64,000 nucleotides of DNA from an uncultured Campylobacter sp. (GCA_946221035.1 CAMIME010000008.1:1-64000), one strand, 5' to 3'. Counted from the stretch's first letter, positions 1-8,145 are shown. Made by a program: numbers and translations. The notes: generated by a model not told the origin, from the letters alone.

Positions 1-381
1 GCGGGGCATGGGGCGGAGGCGTCGTTAAGCGATCTGCTCTTGTTCGCGCGCGAGGTGCTGGAGCCGCGGCTGCTGGCGCCGGAGACGCTGCGCGAGGCGA
101 TGACGAACCAGTTTGGGGATCTGCGCGGCATCGTGCCTGGTTACGGCATGCAAAAGCCGTGCCCGTGGGGGCTGGGGTTTGAGATCAAGGTGGAGAAGGC
201 GCCGCACTGGACCGGCGATGGGATGCCCGCGGAGACGGTGGGGCATTTCGGCATGTCGGGGACGTACCTGTGGGTGGCGGAGGGCTCGGCGATGGTCGCG
301 CTGACCGACCGCGAGTTCGGCGACTGGGCGAAGCCGCTGTGGCAGGAGACGAACACGGCGGTGTGGGCGGAGCTGAGCTGA
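1..381 (+). CDS. Serine hydrolase, beta-lactamase family (C-terminal part)
   Basis: The reading frame is open from the first base, so the gene starts outside the window; only about 126 C-terminal residues are seen. GHFGMSGTYLW resembles the third active-site motif (H/K-x-G followed by SGT) of class C beta-lactamase-like and DD-peptidase-like serine hydrolases. Family members hydrolyse esters, beta-lactams or D-Ala peptides; the Ser-x-x-Lys motif would lie upstream and cannot be checked, so the substrate is unknown. The stop lies 5 bp before a large palindrome that controls the next operon. Family assignment is likely, exact function open. Confidence 0.6.
   Translation, partial: AGHGAEASLSDLLLFAREVLEPRLLAPETLREAMTNQFGDLRGIVPGYGMQKPCPWGLGFEIKVEKAPHWTGDGMPAETVGHFGMSGTYLWVAEGSAMVALTDREFGDWAKPLWQETNTAVWAELS
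14..43 (+). repeat. Dispersed motif copy
   Basis: CGGAGGCGTCGTTAAGCGAT followed by CTGCTCTTGT, in the serine hydrolase gene. Aligns with the intergenic copy at 28792 over its full length with one gap and a few substitutions. Confidence 0.45.
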
Positions 382-386
382 CGCCT

Positions 387-426
387 CATGGGTTAATTGT
401 TCCGGAATCGGTACAATTAACCCATG
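387..426. promoter_or_regulatory. 40-bp palindrome at the start of the HTH/NTase operon
   Basis: CATGGGTTAATTGT (387-400) and ACAATTAACCCATG (413-426) are perfect 14-bp inverted arms. With one mismatch the symmetry extends inward to 387-404/409-426. The right arm contains a -10 hexamer TACAAT (412-417) and the ATG start codon (424). A repressor bound here would cover promoter and start, so autoregulation by the HTH protein encoded next is the natural inference. Confidence 0.8.
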
Positions 427-1083
427 ATCTTATCTGTTCAGGAATATGCCGCCGCGTGTGACCTCTCTTTGCGCCGGGTGAGGGCGATGGCGGCTGCAGG
501 GGATCTCCGGGCGGAGAAGCGCGCGGGGGCGTGGTGGATTCTGGACGAGCCGCCGGTAATCAAGAAGGCCCCCAAACGCGGTCCGCGCCTATCCCTCGAA
601 ACTTTTGACCGGTTGGCGGCGTATGTCGACGGTGATGAGCTGCCGCTGTCCCCCGACCAGAAACGGTCGTGCGACCTACAGCTCCAACGCATCGCCGATG
701 GCGGGCTACCCGTCGCGTTGGCCTACGCCGATAGGAGAGGACTGCGCGTTGCTCGCTACATCATCAGCCCCGCCAGCCTCGACCACCTCAAGGCGAAGGG
801 GGGCCTCCTGCCTACGGGGATCTCCCACGATTTGGCGGGGATCGCTTCGGGTGGGTTCGACGCCTACGTAGATGCGAAACGTCGAGATTTGCTCGAGGCT
901 TTGTACGGTCTGGAACCCTGCGCCAGCAGCCACGCGAACCTGACCTTGCGTTTTGTTGACCGGTTGCCGGACTGTGTTCGGGCCCTGCATGTCGTGACGG
1001 ATCTGGCGCAGGATCCCAGTTCTCGTTCTGTTGACGCCGCGGCGTCGCTGTTGGAACGAGTAGTGGGGAAGCCCAATGTCTAA
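424..1083 (+). CDS. HTH antitoxin-like protein of an AbiE-type pair
   Basis: 219 aa. The first 45 residues form a MerR/excisionase-like helix-turn-helix (SVQEYAAACDLSLRRVRAMA followed by a short wing ending GAWWIL). The remainder is unassigned. It overlaps the downstream nucleotidyltransferase gene by 8 bp, the layout of type IV toxin-antitoxin (AbiE/MenAT-like) operons, where the first gene encodes a DNA-binding antitoxin. The ATG sits 6 nt after TACAAT and has no Shine-Dalgarno, so the mRNA is probably leaderless. Antitoxin role is inferred from context; it could instead be a plain repressor of its partner. Confidence 0.6.
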   Translation: MILSVQEYAAACDLSLRRVRAMAAAGDLRAEKRAGAWWILDEPPVIKKAPKRGPRLSLETFDRLAAYVDGDELPLSPDQKRSCDLQLQRIADGGLPVALAYADRRGLRVARYIISPASLDHLKAKGGLLPTGISHDLAGIASGGFDAYVDAKRRDLLEALYGLEPCASSHANLTLRFVDRLPDCVRALHVVTDLAQDPSSRSVDAAASLLERVVGKPNV

Positions 1084-1840
1084 ACGCGTTCATCTTGATA
1101 CCTCTGTCGCTGCAGAGCGAGCATCGTGGGAGGGGTTGCGTGATCTCGCGCGCATACTCCCCGACGGGTGGACACTGGCCGGAGGGACGTTAGTCCGGCT
1201 ATTGGCGGTGGAACGGGGTGGACGCTTCCAGCGATCGACGACAGACATTGACCTCATTCTCGATATCCGCGCGTATCCCAGGACAAAGGAACTCATCGGG
1301 CCAGCGCTTAGGCGTGCGGGGTTCACGATCCCGCCTCCGCCGAACCCGGCGGGGAAGGATCATCGGTGGATCAGACCGGTACCTGGGCGTGACGGCGTTG
1401 AAGCGTCTATCGATATCCTTGCGCCTAGCTTCCTCGGGCCACGGATCGACGACACCCAATTCCCTGGGGTTGGCAGGTTGCTCGCGACGCGCGGAGCCCA
1501 GTTCGGCATCGACCGGTCGGAGAAAGTTACGGTTATCGTCGACGACGAATTCGAGGTTGCACTTCGACGCCCGGATGTGCTCGGAGCGCTTTACGAGAAA
1601 TGCTCGGCTCTCAAGAACATTGGAGAGTTCAGCTTCGACCGCCACTACGAGGACATCGCGCTGCTCGTGACTTTGCTGGATATCGACGACATGGAATCTC
1701 TTGGCACGCTGCGACGCCGCCAGCTGAGTCGGATTCGAAGCGGGGTAGTCCAAGCCATTTCGTCCCTGGGGGTCCGCGCCCCTGATGACCTAGGACGGCT
1801 GGTGCTAGTGATCGATTCGTATCTTCCTCGCGTCCGGTGA
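1076..1840 (+). CDS. Nucleotidyltransferase, AbiEii/AbiGii toxin-like
   Basis: 254 aa. Nucleotidyltransferase-fold hallmarks: GG at residues 36-37 (TLAGGTLVRLL), an acidic pair in TTDIDL (D57 and D59), and a further candidate acidic residue in ASIDIL (D113). This matches the AbiEii/MenT group, whose studied members transfer nucleotides to tRNA or other targets and arrest growth. It overlaps the HTH gene by 8 bp, so co-translation is likely. Residues for metal and nucleotide binding look intact, so the enzyme is probably active; target and toxicity are unknown. Confidence 0.65.
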   Translation: MSKRVHLDTSVAAERASWEGLRDLARILPDGWTLAGGTLVRLLAVERGGRFQRSTTDIDLILDIRAYPRTKELIGPALRRAGFTIPPPPNPAGKDHRWIRPVPGRDGVEASIDILAPSFLGPRIDDTQFPGVGRLLATRGAQFGIDRSEKVTVIVDDEFEVALRRPDVLGALYEKCSALKNIGEFSFDRHYEDIALLVTLLDIDDMESLGTLRRRQLSRIRSGVVQAISSLGVRAPDDLGRLVLVIDSYLPRVR

Positions 1841-1889
1841 GTAACGCTGGGGAAGGCCAGGACCGCCGCCGGCCGGTACCCTTGCCCGC

Positions 1890-2705
1890 GTGGAAATTTC
1901 GGAGAATGTGGGCAACCTCTATTTCGTGCTCGAGTACACGGGTGTGGCGTTGGCTGCGCTCGTCGGCGGCACGGTGGCCAAGCGGATGCAGTTCGACGTC
2001 GTTGGCTTCGCGTTCGTGGCGCTCATCTCCTCGCTCGCGGGAGGCTTGATCAGGGACGCAATTCTTAACGACGGCCCGGCGGCCGCACTTTCGAACCCCG
2101 GCTACCTCATCACCGCGACGGCGGGAGCGGCGGTCGCCTTCCTGGTCCCGCTGCGCGGTAAGGCTTGGGAGAACTTCCGGTTCTACGCAGACCTGATCAC
2201 CATCGGGGTGTGGGCGGTCGGCGGCACGCTCCGAGGTCTGGAGGCCGGGTTGACGTGGGTGCCGTGCATCTTGCTGGCCGTGATCACCTCCATAGGCGGC
2301 ACGCTGATCCGCGACGTGGTGCTCCGGCGCATCCCGGGACTGTTCACCTCGCAGAAGATGTACGTGTTCCCGGCCATTGTGGCCTCGGCCATGATGCTCA
2401 TCTTGAACCATTTCGATTTGGTGTGGCAGGGCATGTTGGCGTCGGCAATCACGGCGCCGGTGCTGTCTGTGGCGATCTACTGGGGCTCTCGCAGGCTGCC
2501 GACGCGGGAGAAGGAGCGATCCGAGAAACCACTCGAGGTGAAACTGGGGGAAGCGCTCGGGGTTGACGCGAGCGGGGATGATTCCGGTGAGGTCGCTGAG
2601 GCCATTGCGGAGGCGTTGGGGGATGCGTCGGATGCGGAGATCGTCGATACGCTGAGGCAGCTCTTGCAGGACGAAGTGCGCCACCGCGCGCGGGTGAAGG
2701 GGTAG
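1890..2705 (+). CDS. TRIC/UPF0126 family cation channel, copy 1
   Basis: 271 aa with a GTG start 7 nt after TACCCT (1877-1882), probably leaderless. Residues 10-205 contain about seven hydrophobic segments with the duplicated TRIC signatures LAGGLIRDAILND and IGGTLIRDVVLR. Prokaryotic TRIC proteins are homotrimeric, K+-permeable monovalent cation channels of the cytoplasmic membrane. The last 65 residues form a charged cytosolic tail beyond the usual domain, including an acidic Ala/Glu-rich helix. The stop is 4 bp before a second TRIC gene, so the two are co-transcribed. Confidence 0.85.
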   Translation: MEISENVGNLYFVLEYTGVALAALVGGTVAKRMQFDVVGFAFVALISSLAGGLIRDAILNDGPAAALSNPGYLITATAGAAVAFLVPLRGKAWENFRFYADLITIGVWAVGGTLRGLEAGLTWVPCILLAVITSIGGTLIRDVVLRRIPGLFTSQKMYVFPAIVASAMMLILNHFDLVWQGMLASAITAPVLSVAIYWGSRRLPTREKERSEKPLEVKLGEALGVDASGDDSGEVAEAIAEALGDASDAEIVDTLRQLLQDEVRHRARVKG

Positions 2706-2709
2706 GGCC

Positions 2710-3606
2710 ATGTACTTTGACGACATGTTCAACGCGGTCGGGGCCACGTTCGCGGTGCTCGACCTGGTTGGGGTGTTCCTCAACGCGCTGGTCGGCGGGC
2801 TGGTGGCGCGGCGGATGAAGTTCGACGCGGTTGGGTTCATGCTGCTGGCCATCATCTCCGGGATGGCGGGCGGCATGATCCGGGACGGGTTGATTGGGGA
2901 TACGCCGGCGTCGGCGCTGCAGAACCCCTGGTACATCGGCACCGCTCTGGTGGGCGCGGCGGTGGCGTTTGTGCTGCCGCTGGCCGGGGTGGCGTGGGAG
3001 CTCATCCGGTTCCACCTGGACATGGTGATTGTGGGGGTGTGGGCGTCCACCGGCACCGTGGCGGCCATGAAGGCGGACGTGACCTGGTTCGGGTGCGTGC
3101 TCATGGGGGTGCTCACCGCGACGGGTGGGATGGTGATCCGCGAGATGATGATCGGCCAGGTGCCCAAAATCCTGATGGATAGGCAGTTGTACGTGGTGCC
3201 GGCGATGGTGTCGTCGATAAGTGTGCAGCTCTTCTACGCGCGCGGGCTGGAGGAAGTGGGCCTGCTGGTGTCGGCCGCGATCGGATTTGCGCTGGGTGCG
3301 GTGGCCTACTGGGCGGGGTGGTACGTGCCCACCGCGCGCGTTGCGGCGCCGGTGGACAGGTTCTTCGCCGGGGTGCAGCGACACCTCGCGGCTGCGACGC
3401 CGGAGCCGGTGAAATCCTGGGGCCAGCGCCACGAGCAGAAGTGGGATTCGGACCCGGTGTCCCCGCGCAAGGCCGCGCCGACGCGTGGCGACGTGCGCGA
3501 TGAGCTCGAGGAGTTGGCCGGCGGGGAGGAAGTCGCGTCGCAGGAGGAGTTCCTGCAGGCGTTGTACCGCGCGTACGTGGATTCGGCTGGTCGCGGGTTG
3601 AAGTAG
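2710..3606 (+). CDS. TRIC/UPF0126 family cation channel, copy 2
   Basis: 298 aa, a clear paralogue of the preceding gene: same order of membrane segments, AGGMIRDGLIGD and TGGMVIREMMI signature loops, and a conserved RRMKFDAVGF loop. The C-terminal cytosolic tail is about 100 residues and ends in an acidic helix (EEFLQALYRAYVDS) like that of copy 1. Tight spacing (4 bp) and similar tails suggest the two subunits may act together, possibly as a heteromer; that is inference, as characterised family members are homotrimers. Physiological ion and gating are unknown. Confidence 0.85.
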   Translation: MYFDDMFNAVGATFAVLDLVGVFLNALVGGLVARRMKFDAVGFMLLAIISGMAGGMIRDGLIGDTPASALQNPWYIGTALVGAAVAFVLPLAGVAWELIRFHLDMVIVGVWASTGTVAAMKADVTWFGCVLMGVLTATGGMVIREMMIGQVPKILMDRQLYVVPAMVSSISVQLFYARGLEEVGLLVSAAIGFALGAVAYWAGWYVPTARVAAPVDRFFAGVQRHLAAATPEPVKSWGQRHEQKWDSDPVSPRKAAPTRGDVRDELEELAGGEEVASQEEFLQALYRAYVDSAGRGLK

Positions 3607-3616
3607 CCTAAATCGT

Positions 3617-4558
3617 ATGAATAACCGTTTCCGTAACCGCAAGGTGTCTGAGGGCACCACCGTGGTCACCGCTGAAAGTGACGAGACCGGCGCCACCACC
3701 GAAGTCCACGTCAATGTCGACGAGGAGCCGAGACGCGGCAAGATCGCCACCTTGATCGTCTCCGCGATGGGCGCGCTGTCGGCCCTGGCCGCCGCGGGCG
3801 CAACCCTGTCCGTGGGGCATAGCGGGGCCCAGACCTCGAACGCGCTGCAGGAGCTCGCGGACAATTCAGCCGAGCAGACCCAGATGCAGATGAACCTCGC
3901 GCACCAGGAGCAGGTGCTGCCGGTGCGGTTGGAGGTTTCACCGGCTGATGGTGCGGCGCCCGAAGGGTACGAACTGGTCGAGATCCTCGTGACCAACCCC
4001 GGCGACGCCATGCTCATGGACGTCACCGTTCACCTCCCCGAGGACTCCCTTGTCCGCGATGGCGACGAGGTCCTGCGCACCAACGCGCTGGACGCGGGCG
4101 TGGTCGTGGACGAATTTAGCCAGCAGGTGCTGGTCGCCGAGGGCGCGGACGTTTCTGGTGTCGCCGCTAGCTTCACCACCTCCTGGGATCAGCGCGAACG
4201 CTGGACCGTTTCGGTTGACAGCGCGCCGGTCCTGCGCTCCTGCTCGTTCCCCGTCAGCGACGGAGACGACCTCGAGGTCCCGCTCACCGACGTCACCAAC
4301 ATCCGCTCCCGCACCTGGATCGGCTGCGACGTGGTCTTCGACGAGGCGGTCTCCGGTGGGGCGGAAGGTGCGTTGGAGGGTGTGCCGGGCGCTGACGCTG
4401 TCGGCAACGTCGCCGGGGACGGGTCCGGTTCCGTTCCGGCCCGCGCGCGCCAGACTGGTGACGGCGCGGTCGACCCGGTCGAGGTGAAGTCCGAGGTGCT
4501 CGAAGGCGAGGAGCTGGCGGACCTGGGCGGGGTGAACGTGCTCGTCGAGAAGCAATAG
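3617..4558 (+). CDS. Membrane-anchored protein of unknown function
   Basis: 313 aa; not recognised. The N-terminal 45 residues are charged and probably cytosolic, residues about 46-68 form one hydrophobic segment (IATLIVSAMGALSALAAAG), and the rest is an acidic, probably extracytoplasmic region with a beta-rich stretch from about residue 100 (VLPVRLEVSP). Two Cys fall in the outer domain. The ATG lies 7 nt after TAGCCT (3604-3609), so leaderless. It follows the TRIC pair by 10 bp and precedes a transporter gene by 6 bp. A copy of the dispersed motif encodes its last residues (VEKQ stop). Confidence 0.55.
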   Translation: MNNRFRNRKVSEGTTVVTAESDETGATTEVHVNVDEEPRRGKIATLIVSAMGALSALAAAGATLSVGHSGAQTSNALQELADNSAEQTQMQMNLAHQEQVLPVRLEVSPADGAAPEGYELVEILVTNPGDAMLMDVTVHLPEDSLVRDGDEVLRTNALDAGVVVDEFSQQVLVAEGADVSGVAASFTTSWDQRERWTVSVDSAPVLRSCSFPVSDGDDLEVPLTDVTNIRSRTWIGCDVVFDEAVSGGAEGALEGVPGADAVGNVAGDGSGSVPARARQTGDGAVDPVEVKSEVLEGEELADLGGVNVLVEKQ

Positions 4559-4560
4559 CG
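4541..4560 (+). repeat. Dispersed motif copy (gene end)
   Basis: CTCGTCGAGAAGCAATAGCG overlaps the last codons and the stop of the 3617-4558 gene. The core CGTCGAGAAGCAA differs from the consensus CGTCGATAAGCAA at one base. Confidence 0.5.
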
Positions 4561-4564
4561 CCGC

Positions 4565-5464
4565 ATGCTCCTCCTCGTGGCCCTGGCGGTGGGGGCGATC
4601 ATCCCTGTGCAGACGGCGGCGAATTCGCGCCTCCGATCGTCGGTAAGCAATCGCCCCGTGGTGTCCGCGCTGATTTCGTTTACGGTCGCACTCGCGTGTT
4701 CGATCCTTGCAACGGTGGTGTTGCGCGGCAACCCGCTGCCGGATCTCTCCGGCAACAACCCGTGGTGGATCTGGCTGGGCGGCGTGTTCGGCGTGTGCTT
4801 CGTGCTTGGCAACATCCTGCTCTTCCCCAAGCTCGGGGCGGTGCAGACGGTGGTGCTGCCGATCCTGGGGCAGGTGGTGATGGGCCTGCTCATCGACCAG
4901 TTCGGCCTCTTCGGCTCCCCGCTTATCCATGTGTCCGGCTGGCGAATCCTTGGCGCCCTCGTGGTCATCGCCGGTATCTTCTTCGTGCTGCGGCCGGGCG
5001 GGTCCGGTGCTGCGCAGGGACCCGACGCGTGGCTATACCGCCTGATCGGCGTCGGTGTCGGCATGGGTTCGGCGACGCAGACGGCGGTGAACGGGTACCT
5101 GGGCACGATCGCCGGCTCGTCGCTGCACGCTGCGGAGGTGAACCTGACGGTGGGGGCGATCCTGCTCCTGATCGCGGCCGCCGTATCCAGCCCGCGCCAG
5201 CTCGTGACGAAACCCGCGCCGGGACCCTGGTGGATGTGGCTCGGCGGCATGGTCGGCGCCATCTTCGTTATCGCCGGCGCGACGCTGTCGCCGCTCCTCG
5301 GCACCGCCACGACCGTGATCGCGTTCAATGCGGGCACGATCGTCGGGGGACAGGTCATGGAGTCGGTCGGCGCATTCGGGGCGCACCGCTCGCCGGTAAC
5401 CGCGCGCCGGGTCGTCGGGCTTGTGCTGATCTTTGCGGGCGTGCTGGCGGTGCGGTTGCTTTAG
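4565..5464 (+). CDS. DMT-superfamily exporter (DUF606/YdcZ type)
   Basis: 299 aa and almost entirely hydrophobic, with about ten membrane segments in two halves of five, each containing a WWxWLGGxxG motif (NPWWIWLGGVFG and GPWWMWLGGMVG). That internal duplication is typical of the DUF606 branch of the drug/metabolite transporter superfamily in the cytoplasmic membrane. Substrate unknown. The ATG is 6 bp after the upstream stop with no clear Shine-Dalgarno, so translation probably couples to the previous gene. An AACCTC/GAGGTT hairpin (5482-5498) follows the stop, without a U-tract. Confidence 0.75.
   Translation: MLLLVALAVGAIIPVQTAANSRLRSSVSNRPVVSALISFTVALACSILATVVLRGNPLPDLSGNNPWWIWLGGVFGVCFVLGNILLFPKLGAVQTVVLPILGQVVMGLLIDQFGLFGSPLIHVSGWRILGALVVIAGIFFVLRPGGSGAAQGPDAWLYRLIGVGVGMGSATQTAVNGYLGTIAGSSLHAAEVNLTVGAILLLIAAAVSSPRQLVTKPAPGPWWMWLGGMVGAIFVIAGATLSPLLGTATTVIAFNAGTIVGGQVMESVGAFGAHRSPVTARRVVGLVLIFAGVLAVRLL
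4638..4654 (+). repeat. Dispersed motif copy, degenerate
   Basis: CGTCGGTAAGCAATCGC inside the DMT exporter gene, encoding part of the loop after its first membrane segment. Core differs from consensus at one base. Confidence 0.35.
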
Positions 5465-5705
5465 GCGGGCGGGGTCGTTTCAACCTCAACCGGAGGTTCA
5501 ATAAACGGGGGGATGAACACCTACTTGAGGGTTGCCGCAGTCAACTTCTGTGACGCAAGATCGCCCACGAGCACACAGAGGCCGTTGGGGAAGACGAACC
5601 TCTCGTCTCGCACCCACCGCCGCGCGCGACTAGTCACCGCGCGCGGCCGCCCGCTTAGTCACCGGGCACGGGTGCGCCTTACAGCACAAAAGGAAGGTCC
5701 CCACA

Positions 5706-6011
5706 ATGACTGCAACGCTCGCAGCGCCGACTGATCTCACGCCGACACTTCTGTGGACCCTTCGCGTGGAAATGATGCCTGGGCGGTTGCGCGGAGCCGT
5801 CGAAAAGCACATGCTCCTGCTGCCCAAAGGCGAGCCCGGCGAGGTGTGGTTCACGCGCTGGCGTCGCTCGCCGGACCGCACGTACTCGTGCGAGGAGCGG
5901 ATCTGGGCCACCGAGGCCGAGGTCGAGCCGTTCGCGCAGGCGCTGGCGGCACTCGCGCAAAAGGAGGGCTTCCGGGCGCAGCTCCGCGCGTACGATGGGC
6001 TGCATGTCTAA
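5706..6011 (+). CDS. Small hypothetical protein
   Basis: 101 aa, not recognised. GGAAGG (5691-5696) lies 9 nt before the ATG, a usable Shine-Dalgarno. The protein mixes Trp/Arg-rich stretches (VWFTRWRRSPDRTYSCEERI) with an Ala/Glu helix, has no membrane segment or signal peptide, and is probably cytosolic. It overlaps the aldehyde dehydrogenase start by 8 bp, so it may be co-expressed with it, although that gene also has its own -10. A good dispersed-motif copy lies inside it and encodes AVEKHMLL. The 241-bp gap before it holds only short repeats (TAGTCACCG twice, near 5630 and 5657). Confidence 0.5.
   Translation: MTATLAAPTDLTPTLLWTLRVEMMPGRLRGAVEKHMLLLPKGEPGEVWFTRWRRSPDRTYSCEERIWATEAEVEPFAQALAALAQKEGFRAQLRAYDGLHV
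5792..5817 (+). repeat. Dispersed motif copy with complementary ends
   Basis: CGGAGCCGTCGAAAAGCACA followed by TGCTCC. GGAGC and GCTCC at the ends are complementary, so the unit could fold as a hairpin. It lies within the 101-aa gene. Confidence 0.5.
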
Positions 6012-7398
6012 CCCATATCGCGTACAAAACCCGAAAACCAACGAGATCGTCGAAACCTTCGACTTCATCACCGACGATGCCCTTGAGCAGGCGCTTTCCA
6101 CCGCCGACGACACGTTCAAGCAGTGGCGCGAGCGCTCCTACGAGGCGCGGGCTGAGGTACTGCACAAGATCGCCTCGCTTTTCGACGACCGGCGGGCCGA
6201 CCTCGCCCGCATCATCGCCGAAGAGATGGGCAAGTCCGTCGAGGAGGGCGACGGCGAGGTCGACGACTGCGTCGAAATCTTCAATTACTACGCCGATAAC
6301 GGAGCCCAATTCGGCGCCGACCAGGAGATCCCGACCAGCCAGGGCGGCACGGCGGTGCTGCGTAAGGTGCCGCTCGGCGTAATCGTGGGCATCATGCCGT
6401 GGAACTTCCCGTACTACCAGGTGGCGCGCTTCGCGGCGCCCGCGGTGATGGCGGGCAACGTGGTCATGGTCAAGCACGCCGAGATCTGCCCCCGCTCATC
6501 CCAGGCGACCCAGGACATCTTCGAGGCAGCCGGCGCGCCGAAGGGCCTGTTCACGAACATCTACGCAACGCACGACCAGATCTCGACCCTGATCTCCGAC
6601 GACCGCGTCCAGGGTGTGTCGCTGACCGGCTCCGAGCGCGCCGGGCGCGCCATTGGCAAGCAGGCCGGTGAGGCGCTGAAGCGCTGCGTGCTTGAGCTCG
6701 GCGGCACCGACGCCTACATCGTGCTCGACGCCGCCGACGTGCCCGCCGCCGCTCAGACTGCGTGGGACAAGCGCATCTCCAACACCGGCCAGGCCTGCAC
6801 CTCCAACAAGAAGATGATTGTGATGGAGGACATCTACGACGAGTTCGTTGACGAGCTCGTCCGCATCGCCGGCTCATACTCGCAGGGCGACCCGCTGGCG
6901 CCCGGCGAGGGCAACGAGTACTACCCGCTGTCCTCGCGCGACGCCGCCGTCATGCTGGAGCAGCAGCTGCGCCTGGCCGTCGACGGCGGCGCCACGGTGC
7001 ATGTCGGCGGCACCGTCGAGGGCGACGGCGCCTACTTCGCGCCGGCCGTGGTCACCGGCATCGAGGTCGGCTCCCCGTCGTTCTACGAGGAGTACTTCGG
7101 CCCCGTGGCCGAGGTGTACAAGGCGACGTCCGAGGAGGAAGCCATCGAGCTTGCCAACGACTCCCGTTACGGCCTGGGCGGCGCCGTCATGTCCACCGAT
7201 GAGGAGCGCGCGAAGCGTGTCGCCGAGCGCATCGACACCGGCATGATCCACGTCAACATCCCCCAGGCCCGCGGCGCCGAGCTGCCCTTCGGCGGTGTGA
7301 AGGCGTCCGGCCTGGGCCGCGAGCTCGGCCCGCTGGGCATGGACGAATTCGTCAACGTCCAGCGCTTCTACGTCGCGGGTTCTGACTCGAAGGTGTAG
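6004..7398 (+). CDS. NAD(P)-dependent aldehyde dehydrogenase, probable succinate-semialdehyde dehydrogenase
   Basis: 464 aa, normal for the family. Oxidises an aldehyde to the acid; succinate semialdehyde to succinate is the likeliest reaction for this subgroup. Motifs: MPWNFPYY in the cofactor domain, LTGSERAG of the Rossmann loop, general base E231 in LELGGTDAY, nucleophile C265 in NTGQACTSNK, and an ELPFGGVKASGLGRE tail. Start: ATG at 6004 lies 7 nt after TACGAT (5991-5996), giving MSNPYRVQ; an in-frame ATG 9 nt upstream overlaps the -10 and is less likely. Substrate remains an inference. Confidence 0.85.
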   Translation: MSNPYRVQNPKTNEIVETFDFITDDALEQALSTADDTFKQWRERSYEARAEVLHKIASLFDDRRADLARIIAEEMGKSVEEGDGEVDDCVEIFNYYADNGAQFGADQEIPTSQGGTAVLRKVPLGVIVGIMPWNFPYYQVARFAAPAVMAGNVVMVKHAEICPRSSQATQDIFEAAGAPKGLFTNIYATHDQISTLISDDRVQGVSLTGSERAGRAIGKQAGEALKRCVLELGGTDAYIVLDAADVPAAAQTAWDKRISNTGQACTSNKKMIVMEDIYDEFVDELVRIAGSYSQGDPLAPGEGNEYYPLSSRDAAVMLEQQLRLAVDGGATVHVGGTVEGDGAYFAPAVVTGIEVGSPSFYEEYFGPVAEVYKATSEEEAIELANDSRYGLGGAVMSTDEERAKRVAERIDTGMIHVNIPQARGAELPFGGVKASGLGRELGPLGMDEFVNVQRFYVAGSDSKV

Positions 7399-7421
7399 CC
7401 CTAGCGCCCGTACGCCAAATT

Positions 7422-7457
7422 TGAACCGCCTGTGTCATTTTTGAGACAGGTGGTTCA
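7422..7457. promoter_or_regulatory. Inverted repeat upstream of the HTH-nucleotidyltransferase gene
   Basis: TGAACCGCCTGTGTC (7422-7436) and GAGACAGGTGGTTCA (7443-7457) are inverted arms matching at 13 of 15 positions around a 6-bp spacer. The site ends 31 bp before the ATG and 17 bp before a -10-like CTATAT (7474-7479), so it covers the -35 region. Operator use by the encoded HTH protein is inferred. Confidence 0.65.
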
Positions 7458-7488
7458 TTTTTGGCATCCGACGCTATATGCTGCCCTT

Positions 7489-8139
7489 ATGCGGCTCCAG
7501 AACCCCCTCCTTGAGATCGCGTCCGACTCGGACGCGGCCGTGTTAAAACAGCTTGCGCAAACCCGGGTGCCGATGACCGCCCGGCAGATCAGTGACCTAG
7601 CCCCTGCCGTTTCCCTTTCGAGCATCCGCCGCAGCCTCGACCGGCTCAATGCGAGTGGTCTGCTTATAGAGGAACATCTTGGCCCCACCCGCGGTTTTAC
7701 CTTCAACCGTGCCCACCTGCTCGCAGATCACGTCGAGGCCATCGTAAAGGCAGGCGCAGAACTGCAAAGACGAATTGCGGCATCAGTTGAGCAATGGGGT
7801 CTGCCAATTATCGGCGTTGTGCTCTTCGGTTCGGCTGCTCGGGGAGAGATGACTCCGGACAGTGACATTGACCTCTTGGTGCTTGTCTCGGATGAGGGGC
7901 ACACTGACGCGGTTGAAAGCCGCGTTGACGAGCTTGTCGAGCAAATCCACGCTTGGACCGGCACCACGGCGAACGTGATCGCGTTCAACGCGGATACCTC
8001 AATTTCGGAAACGTTCCGCCAGAACCTCCTCAACGACGCCCGAGTCATATATGGTGATGCGGGGAAGGTGATGGGGGCTCTTAGGGGGATGAGCGGTGCT
8101 GAAAAGCTGGTTGCCAGGGCCCAAGAACTGCTTTCTTGA
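7489..8139 (+). CDS. Winged-helix plus minimal nucleotidyltransferase protein
   Basis: 216 aa from the ATG at 7489, which follows CTATAT at leaderless spacing; an in-frame TTG-type start at 7432 would sit inside the inverted repeat and is rejected. Residues 1-75 form a winged helix (VSLSSIRRSLDRLNASGLL, then a wing). Residues 105-200 contain the MNT-type nucleotidyltransferase motif GSAARGEMTPDSDIDLLV with catalytic Asp 126 and 128. MNT proteins usually pair with HEPN toxins as in MntA-HepT; no HEPN gene lies nearby, so DNA binding and nucleotidyl transfer are fused in one protein. Role unknown. Confidence 0.75.
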   Translation: MRLQNPLLEIASDSDAAVLKQLAQTRVPMTARQISDLAPAVSLSSIRRSLDRLNASGLLIEEHLGPTRGFTFNRAHLLADHVEAIVKAGAELQRRIAASVEQWGLPIIGVVLFGSAARGEMTPDSDIDLLVLVSDEGHTDAVESRVDELVEQIHAWTGTTANVIAFNADTSISETFRQNLLNDARVIYGDAGKVMGALRGMSGAEKLVARAQELLS

Positions 8140-8145
8140 CGGCGT

